A DNA stretch of 64,000 nucleotides from Halosolutus halophilus (GTDB lineage: Archaea > Halobacteriota > Halobacteria > Halobacteriales > Natrialbaceae): contig NZ_CP094974.1 of assembly GCF_022869805.1 (NCBI RefSeq), positions 1,426,001 to 1,490,000 of the forward strand, written 5' to 3'. A program made the position numbers and the translations under genes. Below are positions 1-8,543 of the stretch, one piece after another (within the stretch, counting starts at the first letter, position 1; every line of letters starts with the position of its first letter). The notes below the pieces were generated by a model, which was not told where the DNA came from, did no database searches, and worked only from the letters and a program-made list of their open reading frames with translations.

Positions 1-6
1 CCCGAA

Positions 7-759
7 TCAGGCGTCGGGCTGTGCCGCTTCGAAGACGGCCTCGTGGAGTCGGTCCGAGACGATCTCCATCAGCGGCTTCATGTTTACCGTGTCGGCCCGG
101 TTGTACTCGACGAGCGTCTCGAGTGCCGCATCGTCGCCCCGCTCGTACTCGTGCCAGAGCCGAACGGCGTCGCGGCCGCTCAGGTCCGGCACGTCCCGAT
201 CGATACCCAGGTCCCGCTCGATCGCCTTGAGGCCGCCGTCCAGTCCCAGCTTCTTGCACGGGTACATGAGATCGAGGTGAGGCACCGAGACGTCGACGTC
301 GAAACAGGTCTCGAGGAAGGGGACGTCGAACCGCTGGCCGTTGAAAGTGACCAGAAGCGACGCCGAATCGAGTTCGCTGGCGAGTCGGCGGCCCGTGAGA
401 TCGCGGTCCTTCACGAAGGTGGTCGTCTCGCCGTCGCGGTGGCACGTGACCGTCGTGACGTCCTCGCAACTGGCATCCAGTCCGGTCGTCTCGATGTCCA
501 GGAAGCAGGTGTCGTCCCTGACGTTCTCGTAGAGTCGCCATCGGCTCGCTGCCGGCAGTGCCTCCGCAAAGGGGGCGACGTCACCGCGCGCGAGGTGGTC
601 CCGGCCCTCGTCGATGAAGGCATCGATCCGATCGGCGATCGTCGGTCCGACGACGCTGCCGTCGAACTCGTCCCAGTGCGTAACCCCGTGTTCCCACAGT
701 CGCCGTTCGGTAACCTCGCCGACGCCCCGTACGGGAATGAAACTGTTCTCGATTCGCAC
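7..759 (-). CDS. RNase H-like (DEDD/YprB-type) 3'-5' exonuclease domain protein
   Basis: A protein of about 250 residues with a DEDD-type nuclease fold. The first acidic motif is visible as FLDIETTGLD, and a second as LVTFNGQRFDVPFL, which fits the YprB-type RNase H-like exonuclease group. The N-terminus (GVGEVTERRLWEHGVTHWDEF) resembles a helix-hairpin-helix DNA-binding segment. I chose the GTG at 759 (VRIENSF) because the upstream reading is arginine-rich and unlike the rest. The open frame could extend to 945. The substrate is unknown; a role in DNA or RNA trimming is inferred from the fold. It is transcribed alone, away from its upstream neighbour. Confidence 0.8.
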   Translation of the reverse strand: MRIENSFIPVRGVGEVTERRLWEHGVTHWDEFDGSVVGPTIADRIDAFIDEGRDHLARGDVAPFAEALPAASRWRLYENVRDDTCFLDIETTGLDASCEDVTTVTCHRDGETTTFVKDRDLTGRRLASELDSASLLVTFNGQRFDVPFLETCFDVDVSVPHLDLMYPCKKLGLDGGLKAIERDLGIDRDVPDLSGRDAVRLWHEYERGDDAALETLVEYNRADTVNMKPLMEIVSDRLHEAVFEAAQPDA

Positions 760-980
760 ACCAGTTCGGGGGTGCGGCGTCGATAAAAAACGATTGGATC
801 GTCGCCGCCGTGGCTGCCGGCCAGCGAGCACGACGACGCCGAGTACGAGGATCTCCCTCCGCACCCGTCGTTCGTTCCTCCCGTCGACGGGGACACGGCG
901 ACGATCGATATCGACTGATCCAGAGAAGCGATCCGGTCTCGACAACCCAGTTATCGCACCAACCGAAACGGATTACACGC

Positions 981-998
981 CGATCGCACAGCCGTCGT
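981..998. terminator. Terminator-like palindrome, copy 1 of a shared element
   Basis: The sequence CGATCGCACAGCCGTCGT starts 19 nt past the stop codon at 1017 of the minus-strand gene. Read in that gene's direction it contains GGCTGTGCGATCGG, the same core found just past the ends of the genes stopping at 29036 and 34365. The hairpin is weaker here than at the other two sites (CGCAC pairs with a distant GTGCG). A termination role is inferred from position only. Confidence 0.35.
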
Positions 999-1016
999 TC
1001 GGGTGTGCGCTGGCTG

Positions 1017-1682
1017 TCAGCGGCGGCCCTCGAGCGAGATCCAGTCCGTCGTCGTGTCCTGATCGCGCAGGTGCCAGCGCTGTTCGTATCCCTCGCTGCG
1101 CGATCGAACCTCGACGACCGCGTCGAACAGCGGTTCGAACAGATTGACGGCGTCGTGGTCACGATCGAGCGGCAAGTGATAGTGACCCATGCCGTTGACG
1201 TGATCGACGCGCGAGGTCGTCAGGTGCAGCAACCGGAACACGTGCTCGGTGGTGTGCTCCTGCAGGAGCGGCACGAGGGAATCGATACAGACCCGAAGTT
1301 CGGACGGATCGAGGCCGTCGGCGGTGTCGTCCAGTTCGTCGACCGTTTCGATAATCTCGATACCGAGCGTGTCGATGGGCGACGTCCTCGTGGTCGCCGG
1401 GTCGACCGCCGGCAGATCCAGCCTCGAGTAGTCGATCGTCCGGGCAGACTCGATGCTCCCGTCGCTCCCGTGAGACGTGCTGCGGATGTCGCTGTTCGTG
1501 ACGAACAACCGGTAGCGGGAATCGGAGTCGGTTTCGCCCAGTAGCCGGTGACAGACGGCGTCGTGAGCGTCCGCAGTATCGGCTCCGACGAGCAGCACGT
1601 TACTCCCCTCCCGCTTGAGCGTGGCAAGTGCTTGCACAAACGTCGCCCACTCCGGCGCGACGCCCCCTGGCTCGCGTTCCAT
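1017..1682 (-). CDS. Haloarchaeal RecA-like fold protein without Walker A (DUF7504-like)
   Basis: A 221-residue protein resembling the haloarchaeal family related to KaiC/RecA ATPases but degenerate. The region where a P-loop would sit reads NVLLVGADTADAHDAV, without the GKT/S of a Walker A motif. Later segments (ELRVCIDSLVPLLQEHTTEHVFRLLHLTTSRV) match the beta-alpha layout of the RecA core, including the position of the Walker B strand. ATP hydrolysis is therefore unlikely and a regulatory or scaffold role is possible. A TATA-like box near 1715 lies about 30 nt upstream of the ATG, giving a very short leader. The family assignment is from memory of the pattern. Confidence 0.65.
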   Translation of the reverse strand: MEREPGGVAPEWATFVQALATLKREGSNVLLVGADTADAHDAVCHRLLGETDSDSRYRLFVTNSDIRSTSHGSDGSIESARTIDYSRLDLPAVDPATTRTSPIDTLGIEIIETVDELDDTADGLDPSELRVCIDSLVPLLQEHTTEHVFRLLHLTTSRVDHVNGMGHYHLPLDRDHDAVNLFEPLFDAVVEVRSRSEGYEQRWHLRDQDTTTDWISLEGRR

Positions 1683-1709
1683 CCTTTAAAGGAAAACAGG
1701 CGGAACCGA

Positions 1710-1720
1710 AATAAATATTG
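1710..1720 (-). promoter_or_regulatory. TATA box for the gene at 1017-1682
   Basis: On the minus strand the sequence reads CAATATTTATTT about 30 nt before the ATG at 1682, which gives a transcript with almost no leader. This is an isolated AT tract in a GC-rich context. Confidence 0.45.
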
Positions 1721-1821
1721 TGGCCCTAGGGCGCTCTAACAAGGCGACCAGCCCGTGATATCAGGTGTCGATCGAGCATCCCGATCGGCCGGCTTTTGGC
1801 ACCGGGGGCCGTACGTGAGAT

Positions 1822-2631
1822 ATGGTCGACCAGGACGAGGACGAACTCGCCGAGGCGATTCGCGAGCTCGCGCGGACGATCGACGAACTCCGATCGGAGC
1901 TCGACGACTCGCGTCGGCGGTCGCCGATCCGGCCGCCGGCGCCCCGACTCCCGACGCCGGGGGACCTCCTGCGGCTGACGGACGAGGTCGCGGTGCCGGC
2001 CCTGCTCGCCGCGCTCGAGGCCAGCGTTCGCACACTCGAAGCGTTCCAGCGCGGGCTCAAGATCGTCCGCACGGAACGGGAGGTCCGCGATCGGGTACGG
2101 GACCGGACCGAGATCGATGACGCGAGCGATCGCGCGGGCGAACTCCGCCGAACCACGCTCTCGCAACTCGATACCGTGCTGGGGGAGCTCCAGCGTGCCG
2201 TCTCCGAGGGGGCACTCCCCGCGGACGAAGAGGCACGCGACCTCCTCTCGGAGGCACGCGAGTTGCGCGACGACGTCGACAGACGACTGCGGGGGGCAGG
2301 ATATTCCGGGACCGATCGGGGCGAATCGATCGAGATCGACATCGACTCGGCCGAGGACGACGGAGACGACGGGTCCATCGCGGACGACGACGCGAACTCG
2401 GCGGTAGACGTCGACGTGGACGCCGAACTCGAGACGCTGAAAGACCAGTACTCGCCGGCCGACGAGGATCCGGGAGCTTCAGACCCCGACACGACGGCTG
2501 CGGACGACGGGATCGACGCGGCTGCGGACGACGAACCCGGCGGCGACGAACCCGACGACGATGGCGTCTCGGACGGCGCCGATGGCGCAGCCGGCGAGGA
2601 GAGCGAAAACGACGGCGACGACGAGACCTAG
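1822..2631 (+). CDS. Conserved haloarchaeal coiled-coil protein with acidic tail
   Basis: A 269-residue protein whose first 25 residues (MVDQDEDELAEAIRELARTI and on) form a clear charged amphipathic helix. A proline-rich linker (PPAPRLPTPGDLL) and further helical heptads follow to about residue 165. The last 100 residues are a low-complexity acidic tail of D, E, G and A (for example ADDEPGGDEPDDDG). I see no catalytic motif, signal peptide or membrane segment. The helical core suggests a small structural or adaptor protein. Its stop codon shares a CTAG palindrome with the stop of the convergent gene downstream. Function unknown. Confidence 0.7.
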   Translation: MVDQDEDELAEAIRELARTIDELRSELDDSRRRSPIRPPAPRLPTPGDLLRLTDEVAVPALLAALEASVRTLEAFQRGLKIVRTEREVRDRVRDRTEIDDASDRAGELRRTTLSQLDTVLGELQRAVSEGALPADEEARDLLSEARELRDDVDRRLRGAGYSGTDRGESIEIDIDSAEDDGDDGSIADDDANSAVDVDVDAELETLKDQYSPADEDPGASDPDTTAADDGIDAAADDEPGGDEPDDDGVSDGADGAAGEESENDGDDET

Positions 2632-2987
2632 ACCGGTTCGAACCGGTACCCGTCCCAGTCCTGACTCTCGGGTTCTCTGATACCCGCGCCGGGCTCGCGA
2701 AGTTCCTCTTCGTAGACCGGGCCGACCTCGTCGCCCGTCTCGACGTCGCCGGTCGTGAGCTGGACGATCGCGCGGACCGCCTCGCCGTCGATGGTGAACT
2801 CCACGATCGCGAGGTGGTTCGGCTCGCGCACGCCGGGTGGCGTCGCGGTCGAGGTCGTCCACGTGACGACCTCGGCGGTGTGCTCGCTGAGATCGATCGT
2901 TTCCACCGGTTCCGCGCCGTCAGGACCGCGCGGGTGTCCGGGGTAGCTGATCGAACCGTCGTCGTAGCGCGTGGCTTCCATCGTCAT
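2628..2987 (-). CDS. OB-fold (DUF35-like) partner of thiolase
   Basis: A 119-residue protein. Its pattern SYPGHPRGPDGAEPVETIDLSEHTAEVVTWT...LAIVEFTIDG...VETGDEVGPVYE matches the OB-fold C-terminal half of DUF35 proteins. These partner thiolase-like enzymes in acetoacetyl-CoA and HMG-CoA synthesis or steroid side-chain cleavage. The usual N-terminal zinc ribbon with four cysteines is absent: there is no cysteine at all. Its ATG overlaps the stop of the thiolase gene by 4 bp (ATGA), so the two are translationally coupled and probably form a complex. The gene ends convergently with the coiled-coil gene. Confidence 0.75.
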   Translation of the reverse strand: MTMEATRYDDGSISYPGHPRGPDGAEPVETIDLSEHTAEVVTWTTSTATPPGVREPNHLAIVEFTIDGEAVRAIVQLTTGDVETGDEVGPVYEEELREPGAGIREPESQDWDGYRFEPV

Positions 2988-4141
2988 CGTGCTGCCTCCA
3001 TGATGGTCGTGATCACACAGTTCCCGAAGCCGCCGACGTTACAGCAGAGCCCGACGTCCGCCTCGACCTGCCGCGGGCCAGCCTCGCCGACGAGTTGTTC
3101 GTAGATCTCGACGCCCTGTGCGACGCCGCTCGCGCCGAGCGGGTGCCCCTTCGACTTGAGCCCGCCGGAGGTGTTGATCGGCAGTTCTCCGGTATCGCGC
3201 TCGGTGTATCCCTCCTCGACGAGTTGCCACGCCTCGCCCTGCTCGGCGAAGCCGAGCCCCTCCATCTGGAGGAATTCGAGGATCGTGAACATGTCGTGGA
3301 GTTCCGCCACGTCGACGTCGTCCGGCCCGCGGCCGCTCATCTCGTAGGCGCCCGCCCCGCTTTCGACGACGCCGCCCATGATCGTCGGATCCTCGCGCTC
3401 GTGGACGACGTGGGTGTCCGTCGCGCCGTCGATCCCCGTGATGACGGCGTAGTCGTCCGTGTACTCCTGGGCGACGTCTTCGGGGCAGAGCATCAGCGCG
3501 GCCGATCCGTCCGTGATCGGACAGAAGTCGTACAACCGGAGCGGGTCGGCGACGATCGGCGACTCGAGGACCGTCTCAAGGTCGACTTCCTTTCGGAACT
3601 GGGCCTTCGGGTTGTCGACGCCGTTCCTGTGGTTCTTGACGGCCACCTTCCCGAGGCTCTCCCGGGGCGCGTCGAACCGTTCGAGGTAATGGCGCGCGGT
3701 CAGGCCCGCGAACGACGGCAGCGTGACGCCGGTCTTGTACTCGACGGGGTGGGTCAGCGACGCGATGACGTCCGTCGCCTCCCCCGTCGTCTTGTGGGTC
3801 ATCTTCTCTCCGCCGACGAGCATCGTCATGTCGCTGGCTCCGCTCGCGACCGACTGCCAGGCGGCGTAGATCCCCGCCCCGCCGCTGGAACTCGTCTGGT
3901 CGATCCGCTGGGTATACGCCGGCACCGCGTCCAGATCGTGTGCCAGCGCGTTCATCACGCCGGTCTGTCCCTCGAACTCGCCGCTGGCCATGTTCGAGAC
4001 GTACAGGTGTTCGACGTCCGCCGCGTCGACACCCGCGTCCGCGAGGCACTCGATTCCGGCCTCCGCGAGGAGGTCCTGGATCCAGCTCTCGCGCTGCCCG
4101 AACTGGGTCATCGAAGCTCCGATAATTGCAACACGTTCCAT
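2984..4141 (-). CDS. Thiolase-family protein (SCP2/acetyl-CoA acetyltransferase type)
   Basis: A 385-residue thiolase starting MERVAIIGASMTQFG, as usual for archaeal SCP2-type thiolases. The catalytic His lies in NTSGGLKSKGHPLGASGVAQG and the C-terminal cysteine in GLCCNVGGFGNCV. The N-terminal nucleophile position reads QTSSSGGAGIY, so Ser appears to replace the usual Cys. That replacement is common in thiolase-like subunits of haloarchaea and could mean a condensing or scaffold role. It is coupled to the OB-fold partner downstream. The ATG at 4141 was chosen over an upstream, compositionally odd extension. Substrate unknown; CoA-thioester chemistry is inferred from the family. Confidence 0.85.
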   Translation of the reverse strand: MERVAIIGASMTQFGQRESWIQDLLAEAGIECLADAGVDAADVEHLYVSNMASGEFEGQTGVMNALAHDLDAVPAYTQRIDQTSSSGGAGIYAAWQSVASGASDMTMLVGGEKMTHKTTGEATDVIASLTHPVEYKTGVTLPSFAGLTARHYLERFDAPRESLGKVAVKNHRNGVDNPKAQFRKEVDLETVLESPIVADPLRLYDFCPITDGSAALMLCPEDVAQEYTDDYAVITGIDGATDTHVVHEREDPTIMGGVVESGAGAYEMSGRGPDDVDVAELHDMFTILEFLQMEGLGFAEQGEAWQLVEEGYTERDTGELPINTSGGLKSKGHPLGASGVAQGVEIYEQLVGEAGPRQVEADVGLCCNVGGFGNCVITTIMEAAR

Positions 4142-4248
4142 AGCTGACCGGACTCCGGTCAGCAGGTTAAAAGGAGGGGATCGACAGCGGTAGCGGTAGT
4201 CCGTACTGAGATTTTTCCCGCCGTCGTCAGCCCCCGGTCTCGACGCTC

Positions 4249-5550
4249 TCAGGCGGACTCCGCCGACGCCGTCTGCAACTCGCTCGCACGCGATCGGGCC
4301 TGCGAGATGACCGCCGGGCGGGCCTCGAACGAGACGAGGACGTCCTCGTCCCCGTAGGTGACGTCCTCGACGTTCGCGTTGTCGTGGATCCACGAGACGA
4401 GGCTCATCGTGTCGTCGGTCATCGGCAACACGAGACGCTCCTCCTCCCAGTCCGGCAGTTCCCTGTCGATCCGATCGAGGAGGGCGTCGACGTTCGTCCC
4501 TTCGCGGGCGCTGACGGCGACGGGGTTCGGGGCGAGCGCCGAGAGCGCCTCGCGCTTTTCGGCGAGTTCCTCCTCGTCGATCCTGTCGATCTTGTTCAGT
4601 ACAGTCACGATCGGGGCCTCGTTGCGCTCGTAGAGGGTGTCGTGACTGGTGACTAACTTCTCGTGGATCTCGTCGATCTCCTCGCTGACGTCGACCACGA
4701 GCAAGACGAGGTCCGCCCGGTAGACCGAATCGAGCGTCGACTTGAACGACTCGACGAGCCAGTGGGGGAGGTCGCTGATGAAGCCGACGGTGTCGGTCAC
4801 GAGGACGTTACGCGGTTCGATGTCGGCACGGCGCGTCGTCGTACCCAGCGTCGTGAACAGGTCGTCCTCCGACTCGGCCGTCGGGTCGAGGTCGGGGTGG
4901 AGATCCTCGTTCTCCTCGACCGCGAGGTCGTCGGCCAGTTGTCGCAACAGGGTGGACTTCCCCGCGTTCGTGTAGCCGGCCAGCGCGACGAGGTCGAACC
5001 CGGAGTCGCGACGGCGTTCCCGCCGCTGTTCTTCCGTCTGCTCGATCCGTTCGAGTTCGTCCCTGATCCGGCTGATCTGGCTCTTGATGTCCTGTTCGCG
5101 GCTCTCGTCGTACTCGCCCAGCCCCATGAACCCCGGGTGCTCCTCGCGTTTGGCCAGGCTCGTCTTGGCCTCCGCCCGCGGGAGTTCGTACCGGAGTTCG
5201 GCGAGTTCGACCTGCAACTGTGCCTTCCGGGTCTGGGCACGCTGGCCGAAGATCTCGAGGATCAGCGTGAACCGATCGATCACCTCGACGCCCTCGGGGA
5301 GCAGTTGGCCGAGGTTGTACGTCTGGTAGGGACCGAGCCGGTTGTCGAAGATGACGGTCGTCGCACCCGTCGCCGCGACCCGATCGGCGAGTTCCTCGGC
5401 TTTCCCTTCGCCCAGCTGGAGCGCGGGGTCCGCCTTCCGGGACTGCGTCACCTCGCCCACGACGGTGTAACCGGCCGCCTCGGCGAGGTCGTGGATCTCG
5501 CTCGTGTCCGGGTGGCCGGAGTCGACGCGCTTCGCGACGATCGCCTTCAC
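4249..5550 (-). CDS. hflX: Ribosome-associated GTPase HflX
   Basis: A 433-residue GTPase. An N-terminal HflX domain (EVTQSRKADPALQLGEGKAEEL, then TVIFDNRLGPYQTYNLG) is followed by a coiled region and a G domain. G1 reads GYTNAGKSTL, G3 DTVGF and G4 NKID. HflX proteins bind the large ribosomal subunit and help rescue or split stalled ribosomes. The start is the GTG at 5550, since MKAIVAKRVDSG aligns with family N-termini. It is transcribed alone; the 380 bp upstream hold no clear gene. Confidence 0.93.
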   Translation of the reverse strand: MKAIVAKRVDSGHPDTSEIHDLAEAAGYTVVGEVTQSRKADPALQLGEGKAEELADRVAATGATTVIFDNRLGPYQTYNLGQLLPEGVEVIDRFTLILEIFGQRAQTRKAQLQVELAELRYELPRAEAKTSLAKREEHPGFMGLGEYDESREQDIKSQISRIRDELERIEQTEEQRRERRRDSGFDLVALAGYTNAGKSTLLRQLADDLAVEENEDLHPDLDPTAESEDDLFTTLGTTTRRADIEPRNVLVTDTVGFISDLPHWLVESFKSTLDSVYRADLVLLVVDVSEEIDEIHEKLVTSHDTLYERNEAPIVTVLNKIDRIDEEELAEKREALSALAPNPVAVSAREGTNVDALLDRIDRELPDWEEERLVLPMTDDTMSLVSWIHDNANVEDVTYGDEDVLVSFEARPAVISQARSRASELQTASAESA

Positions 5551-5929
5551 GGGCGCTCACCGGCGGCTGACCGGGGTGGTCGGAGCGCGACGCGTCGCTG
5601 GTGGACCGGGTCTGTGCGGGGGTTCGTCTCTGCAGACACGGCGGCTGACACGCTAAGGATGCCTGTCAGTCACCTCCGTTAGGCTGCGATCGGACATAGC
5701 TAGCGGTACGCGACCGATCGTCTTGAATCCAGTGCACGGCCCACGTTGGTGGCGGACGCGAGCAGACGGGTGGCGCGAGCGGTCCGGGTTCCGCGTTCGA
5801 TCCCTCGAGTTCGAGTTCCGCGATCGATCTCACGCTATCGTCCCCGCCGTTCGGTCTCACGGAATCGTCACTCGTTCGAGAGAGTCAGCTGATCGAAACA
5901 GTCATTACTGCCGTCGATAATCCAGCGTC
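5551..5929. other. Intergenic spacer between hflX and the FUN14 gene
   Basis: This 379-bp divergent spacer must carry the promoters of hflX (leftward) and the FUN14 gene (rightward). I found no strong TATA box, tRNA or convincing small ORF. The only long reading (5666-5860, minus) has no family look. Confidence 0.5.
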
Positions 5930-5932
5930 GTG

Positions 5933-6247
5933 ATGGTAGAGGTCGATCCGACGACGCTCAGTGTCGAGTTCCTCGCCAGTGCGGTGATCGGCGGTTGCAT
6001 CGGGTACGCGACCAAGAAGCTCGCGAAAGTGCTCGCGATTATCGTCTGCGTCGAGTTGATGACCGTCCGGTACCTCGAGTCCCAGGGCATCGTGATGATC
6101 GACTGGAACCGGCTCTCGGCCGGACTCGTCGGGTCGGCCGACGTGACGCCGAACGTGGACACCCACTGGATCGAATCCGCGGTCTCGACGCTGACGATCG
6201 GGGCCGGGTTCACCAGCGGCTTCCTGATCGGCTACCACCGCGGATAG
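5933..6247 (+). CDS. FUN14 family membrane protein
   Basis: A small membrane protein of about 104 residues. It has a glycine-rich first hydrophobic segment (FLASAVIGGCIGYATKKLAKVLAIIVCVELM) and a C-terminal one (STLTIGAGFTSGFLIGYHRG). Both match the FUN14 family, which is widespread in haloarchaea and named after the mitophagy receptor; its archaeal role is unknown. ATG at 5933 or GTG at 5930 can serve as start, changing only one residue. It stands alone and is convergent with the SBDS gene. Confidence 0.8.
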   Translation: MVEVDPTTLSVEFLASAVIGGCIGYATKKLAKVLAIIVCVELMTVRYLESQGIVMIDWNRLSAGLVGSADVTPNVDTHWIESAVSTLTIGAGFTSGFLIGYHRG

Positions 6248-6334
6248 GGGCCGAGAGAGGGCGATCGGACCGTCACGAGCGAACCCGATCGAGGAGCGAA
6301 CCCGATCGGCTGTCCATCGCCTCCGCGTCCCGGC

Positions 6335-7060
6335 CTACCGCGTCTTCAGGTCGTCCTTGTCCTTGATGAGCTCCGTCTCGGCTTCGCCGCTCGTGTGCTC
6401 GTTGACGGTGTCGTAGAAGTCGTTTTGCATTCCAGCGGGGAAGGTGAGGACGCCGATCCACGACCCGTCAGGCTGCCACTCCTCGCGCTCGAGGTCGCCG
6501 AACTGGCGGATCTGTGCCTGCGCACTGCCGGCGTGCTCTGCGGGGATCTGGACCGCGATCGTCACCTCCTCGAACCGGATCGGGATCACCGGCCGCAACG
6601 CGTCGAGCGCGTCGTCGACCTGCCCTTCAACGGGTTCCATCGGATCGACCGTGAAGCCGGCCTCCTCGAGGGCGTTCTCGATCCGTTCGGGCGGATGCGG
6701 AGCGTTGTCCATCTGGGGATTGACCGCGTTGCGCGCGATCGTGTCGATCAGCTGTTTCCGCTTTTGCTCCTGCATCTCGCGACGCTGATCGGCCGTAATC
6801 TGGATCTCGCCCCGCTTGATCACCTCGGGGATGATCTCGAGCGGATCGGTCGTGTCGAAGACCGTCTCGAGGTCGGACTCTGCCGGTCGATCGCCGCGCG
6901 AGGCGTCCTCGAAGACGTCCTCGGCGGCGATCACGTCCTCGAGATCGCCCTCGAACTCGTCGCGTTTGATCGCCAGGGCTGCATCCGGGTCGACCAGCAC
7001 CTCGAAGCGCGCCCCGTGTGATTCGAGCCGCGCCGTCACCGCCTCGTCGAGCGATATCAT
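6335..7060 (-). CDS. Ribosome maturation protein SDO1/SBDS homologue
   Basis: A 241-residue homologue of the Shwachman-Bodian-Diamond protein. Domain I runs from [19 protein letters not shown] through the FYSH-like fold. Domain II contains [17 protein letters not shown] and IARNAVNPQ. Domain III is a ferredoxin-like fold ending at [12 protein letters not shown] proteins help release the anti-association factor aIF6 from the large subunit. In archaea the gene normally sits beside psmA, as here, suggesting co-regulation of ribosome and proteasome functions. A 325-bp gap separates it from psmA, so it probably has its own promoter. It ends with a short charged tail. Confidence 0.95.
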   Translation of the reverse strand: MISLDEAVTARLESHGARFEVLVDPDAALAIKRDEFEGDLEDVIAAEDVFEDASRGDRPAESDLETVFDTTDPLEIIPEVIKRGEIQITADQRREMQEQKRKQLIDTIARNAVNPQMDNAPHPPERIENALEEAGFTVDPMEPVEGQVDDALDALRPVIPIRFEEVTIAVQIPAEHAGSAQAQIRQFGDLEREEWQPDGSWIGVLTFPAGMQNDFYDTVNEHTSGEAETELIKDKDDLKTR

Positions 7061-7385
7061 AACTGATGGTTTCGCCGCCAGTGAAAAGAGTGTTTCCCGA
7101 TATTCGAGGGTCGTGCGGCCCCCGAGGGAGCCACCTCAACTCCCGATCGCCGCCCGATCCTATACGTCGCTTCGAATCCGTCGCCGCACTCGGGCCGGAA
7201 TGCGACTCGTTCGTTCGGCAGCGAATTCCACACGTGGCTCTCGGCGCAACTCGTGAGTCGATCGACTGTGCGGAGTCGTGAGAACGGAGTCCCCTCGATC
7301 CGATCGAGGGTGCGTCTTCGATCGGGGGTCGTTCTGGCGCGGTCGGCAAACCGGAGACGTGGCGGTTCGCGATCGGTCGCGGCGA
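7061..7385. other. Spacer between psmA and the SBDS gene
   Basis: This 325-bp stretch lies between two co-directional genes. It probably holds the SBDS promoter: an AT-rich patch (GAAAAGAGTGTTTCCC on the plus strand) lies near 7082-7097. No RNA gene or convincing ORF is seen. Confidence 0.4.
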
Positions 7386-8141
7386 TTACTCCTCGGGTTC
7401 GTCCTCGCCCGTGTCGAGGAGGTCGTTCTCCTCGAGATGACTCTGGATACGGTCGCGATCGAACTGTTCGAAGGACTCGGACTCGATGTCGACGGTCGCG
7501 AGGCCGACCTCGCTGGGCAGGAGCGAGCCCTCGTTGACCGATGCGAGCGCGTCCAGCGCCAGCGCGATGCCGCCGTCGAGGTCGGCTTCGTCGTCGTAGT
7601 TCTCTTCGAGGTAGTCCTGGAGGTCGCCCCGATCCGCACCGACGGCGAGTGCCTTCCACTCGTAGGGCGTCCCCGAGGGGTCGGTCTCGAACAGGCGCGG
7701 TTCGCCGTTGTCGATCCCGCCGACGATCAGTGCCACGCCGAACGGGCGCGCGCCGCCGACCTGGGTGTACTGCTGGATGTGGTCGGTGACTTCCTTCGTC
7801 AGCGTCTCGACCCCGATCGGTTCGCCGTAGCGCAGATGGTTGACCTGTGCCTGGCGGCGCGCGAAGTCGATCAACTGGCGGGCGTCGGCCACGTGACCGG
7901 CGCTCGCGATGCCGATGTGGTCGTCGGCCTTGTGAATCTTTTCGACGCTCGAATCCTCGAGCAGCGGAGAGGGGACTCGCTTGTCGACCGCGAGAACGAC
8001 TCCGTCACTCGTTCGGACGCCGATACTTGCTGTTCCTCGTTTGACCGCCTCGCGGGCGTACTCGACCTGGTAGAGTCGGCCGTCCGGCGAGAAGATCGTA
8101 ATGCCACGGTCGTACGCCTGCTGTTGGGCTTGTCCCTGCAT
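7386..8141 (-). CDS. psmA: Proteasome alpha subunit
   Basis: A 251-residue 20S proteasome alpha subunit. The signature YDRGITIFSPDGRLYQVEYAREAVKRG at the N-terminus is diagnostic: the alpha-type H0 helix and the YD..T.FSPDGRL.QVEYA block. The C-terminus is acidic (DLLDTGEDEPEE), a normal haloarchaeal extension. Seven such subunits form the outer rings that gate substrate entry and dock the PAN ATPase. It precedes the SBDS gene. A TATA-like element near 8295 implies a leader of roughly 125 nt. Confidence 0.97.
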   Translation of the reverse strand: MQGQAQQQAYDRGITIFSPDGRLYQVEYAREAVKRGTASIGVRTSDGVVLAVDKRVPSPLLEDSSVEKIHKADDHIGIASAGHVADARQLIDFARRQAQVNHLRYGEPIGVETLTKEVTDHIQQYTQVGGARPFGVALIVGGIDNGEPRLFETDPSGTPYEWKALAVGADRGDLQDYLEENYDDEADLDGGIALALDALASVNEGSLLPSEVGLATVDIESESFEQFDRDRIQSHLEENDLLDTGEDEPEE

Positions 8142-8287
8142 AGTATCACGCTAAATCGTAATCGAGGTCTGTCGCGCCCGTGAACGCCTCATCGAGTCGC
8201 ACGTCTGCAGATCCTTTCGCAGGACGGCGACTCGCTCCTCGTTCCGGAACACGACGTTTCTCTCGTGGGAAAGTTGCCGGCGGCGTC

Positions 8288-8300
8288 CTAAATACTTTTC
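8288..8300 (-). promoter_or_regulatory. TATA-like element upstream of psmA, possibly bidirectional
   Basis: The plus strand reads CTAAATACTTTTC. The minus strand reads AAAAGTATTTAGG with a purine-rich BRE-like tract just upstream. It can drive psmA leftward. Read rightward it stands about 30 nt before the structured stretch at 8340-8543. Confidence 0.45.
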
Positions 8301-8339
8301 TTACCTTGTCGGCGGTGTCCGGTACACGAAGACTCAAGA

Positions 8340-8543
8340 TCCGTAAAACCGGGCCGATACAAAACCTCGGCTACGAGCCCCAGAGACGCCCGGTACCGAG
8401 TGTAGCCGCGGAGTCCTTAACTCGGGAGCGCCACAACGTCGTGGCGCCTCTCCCGGATGATCGAGGTGAAGCCACGGTTTTGGCCGCGGGTAGCTGACAC
8501 GCCGCCGCTGAGAGAGCGCATGGGAAAGCTGACACTCAGCTAC
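8340..8543. ncRNA. Candidate structured RNA between pop5 and psmA
   Basis: This non-coding stretch is packed with complementary arms. CCGAGT (8396-8401) pairs with ACTCGG (8420-8425). GGGAG/CTCCC flanks a perfect CGCCAC/GTGGCG stem at about 8424-8455. GTAGCTGA (8490-8497) pairs with TCAGCTAC (8536-8543), whose right arm overlaps the end of pop5. A UGAU...GA pattern near 8456-8470 could form a kink-turn, and ACA trinucleotides follow the stems, as in H/ACA guide RNAs. I could not match it to RNase P RNA or SRP RNA. Strand is uncertain; the class is a guess. Confidence 0.35.

Noticed and set aside
5725-5815. tRNA-like GTTCGATCC sequence upstream of the FUN14 gene
   Set aside because: No acceptor or anticodon stem can be formed around it.
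8340-8543. RNase P RNA or SRP 7S RNA in the pop5-psmA spacer
   Set aside because: None of the conserved cores I know for these RNAs are present, and the length is too short.
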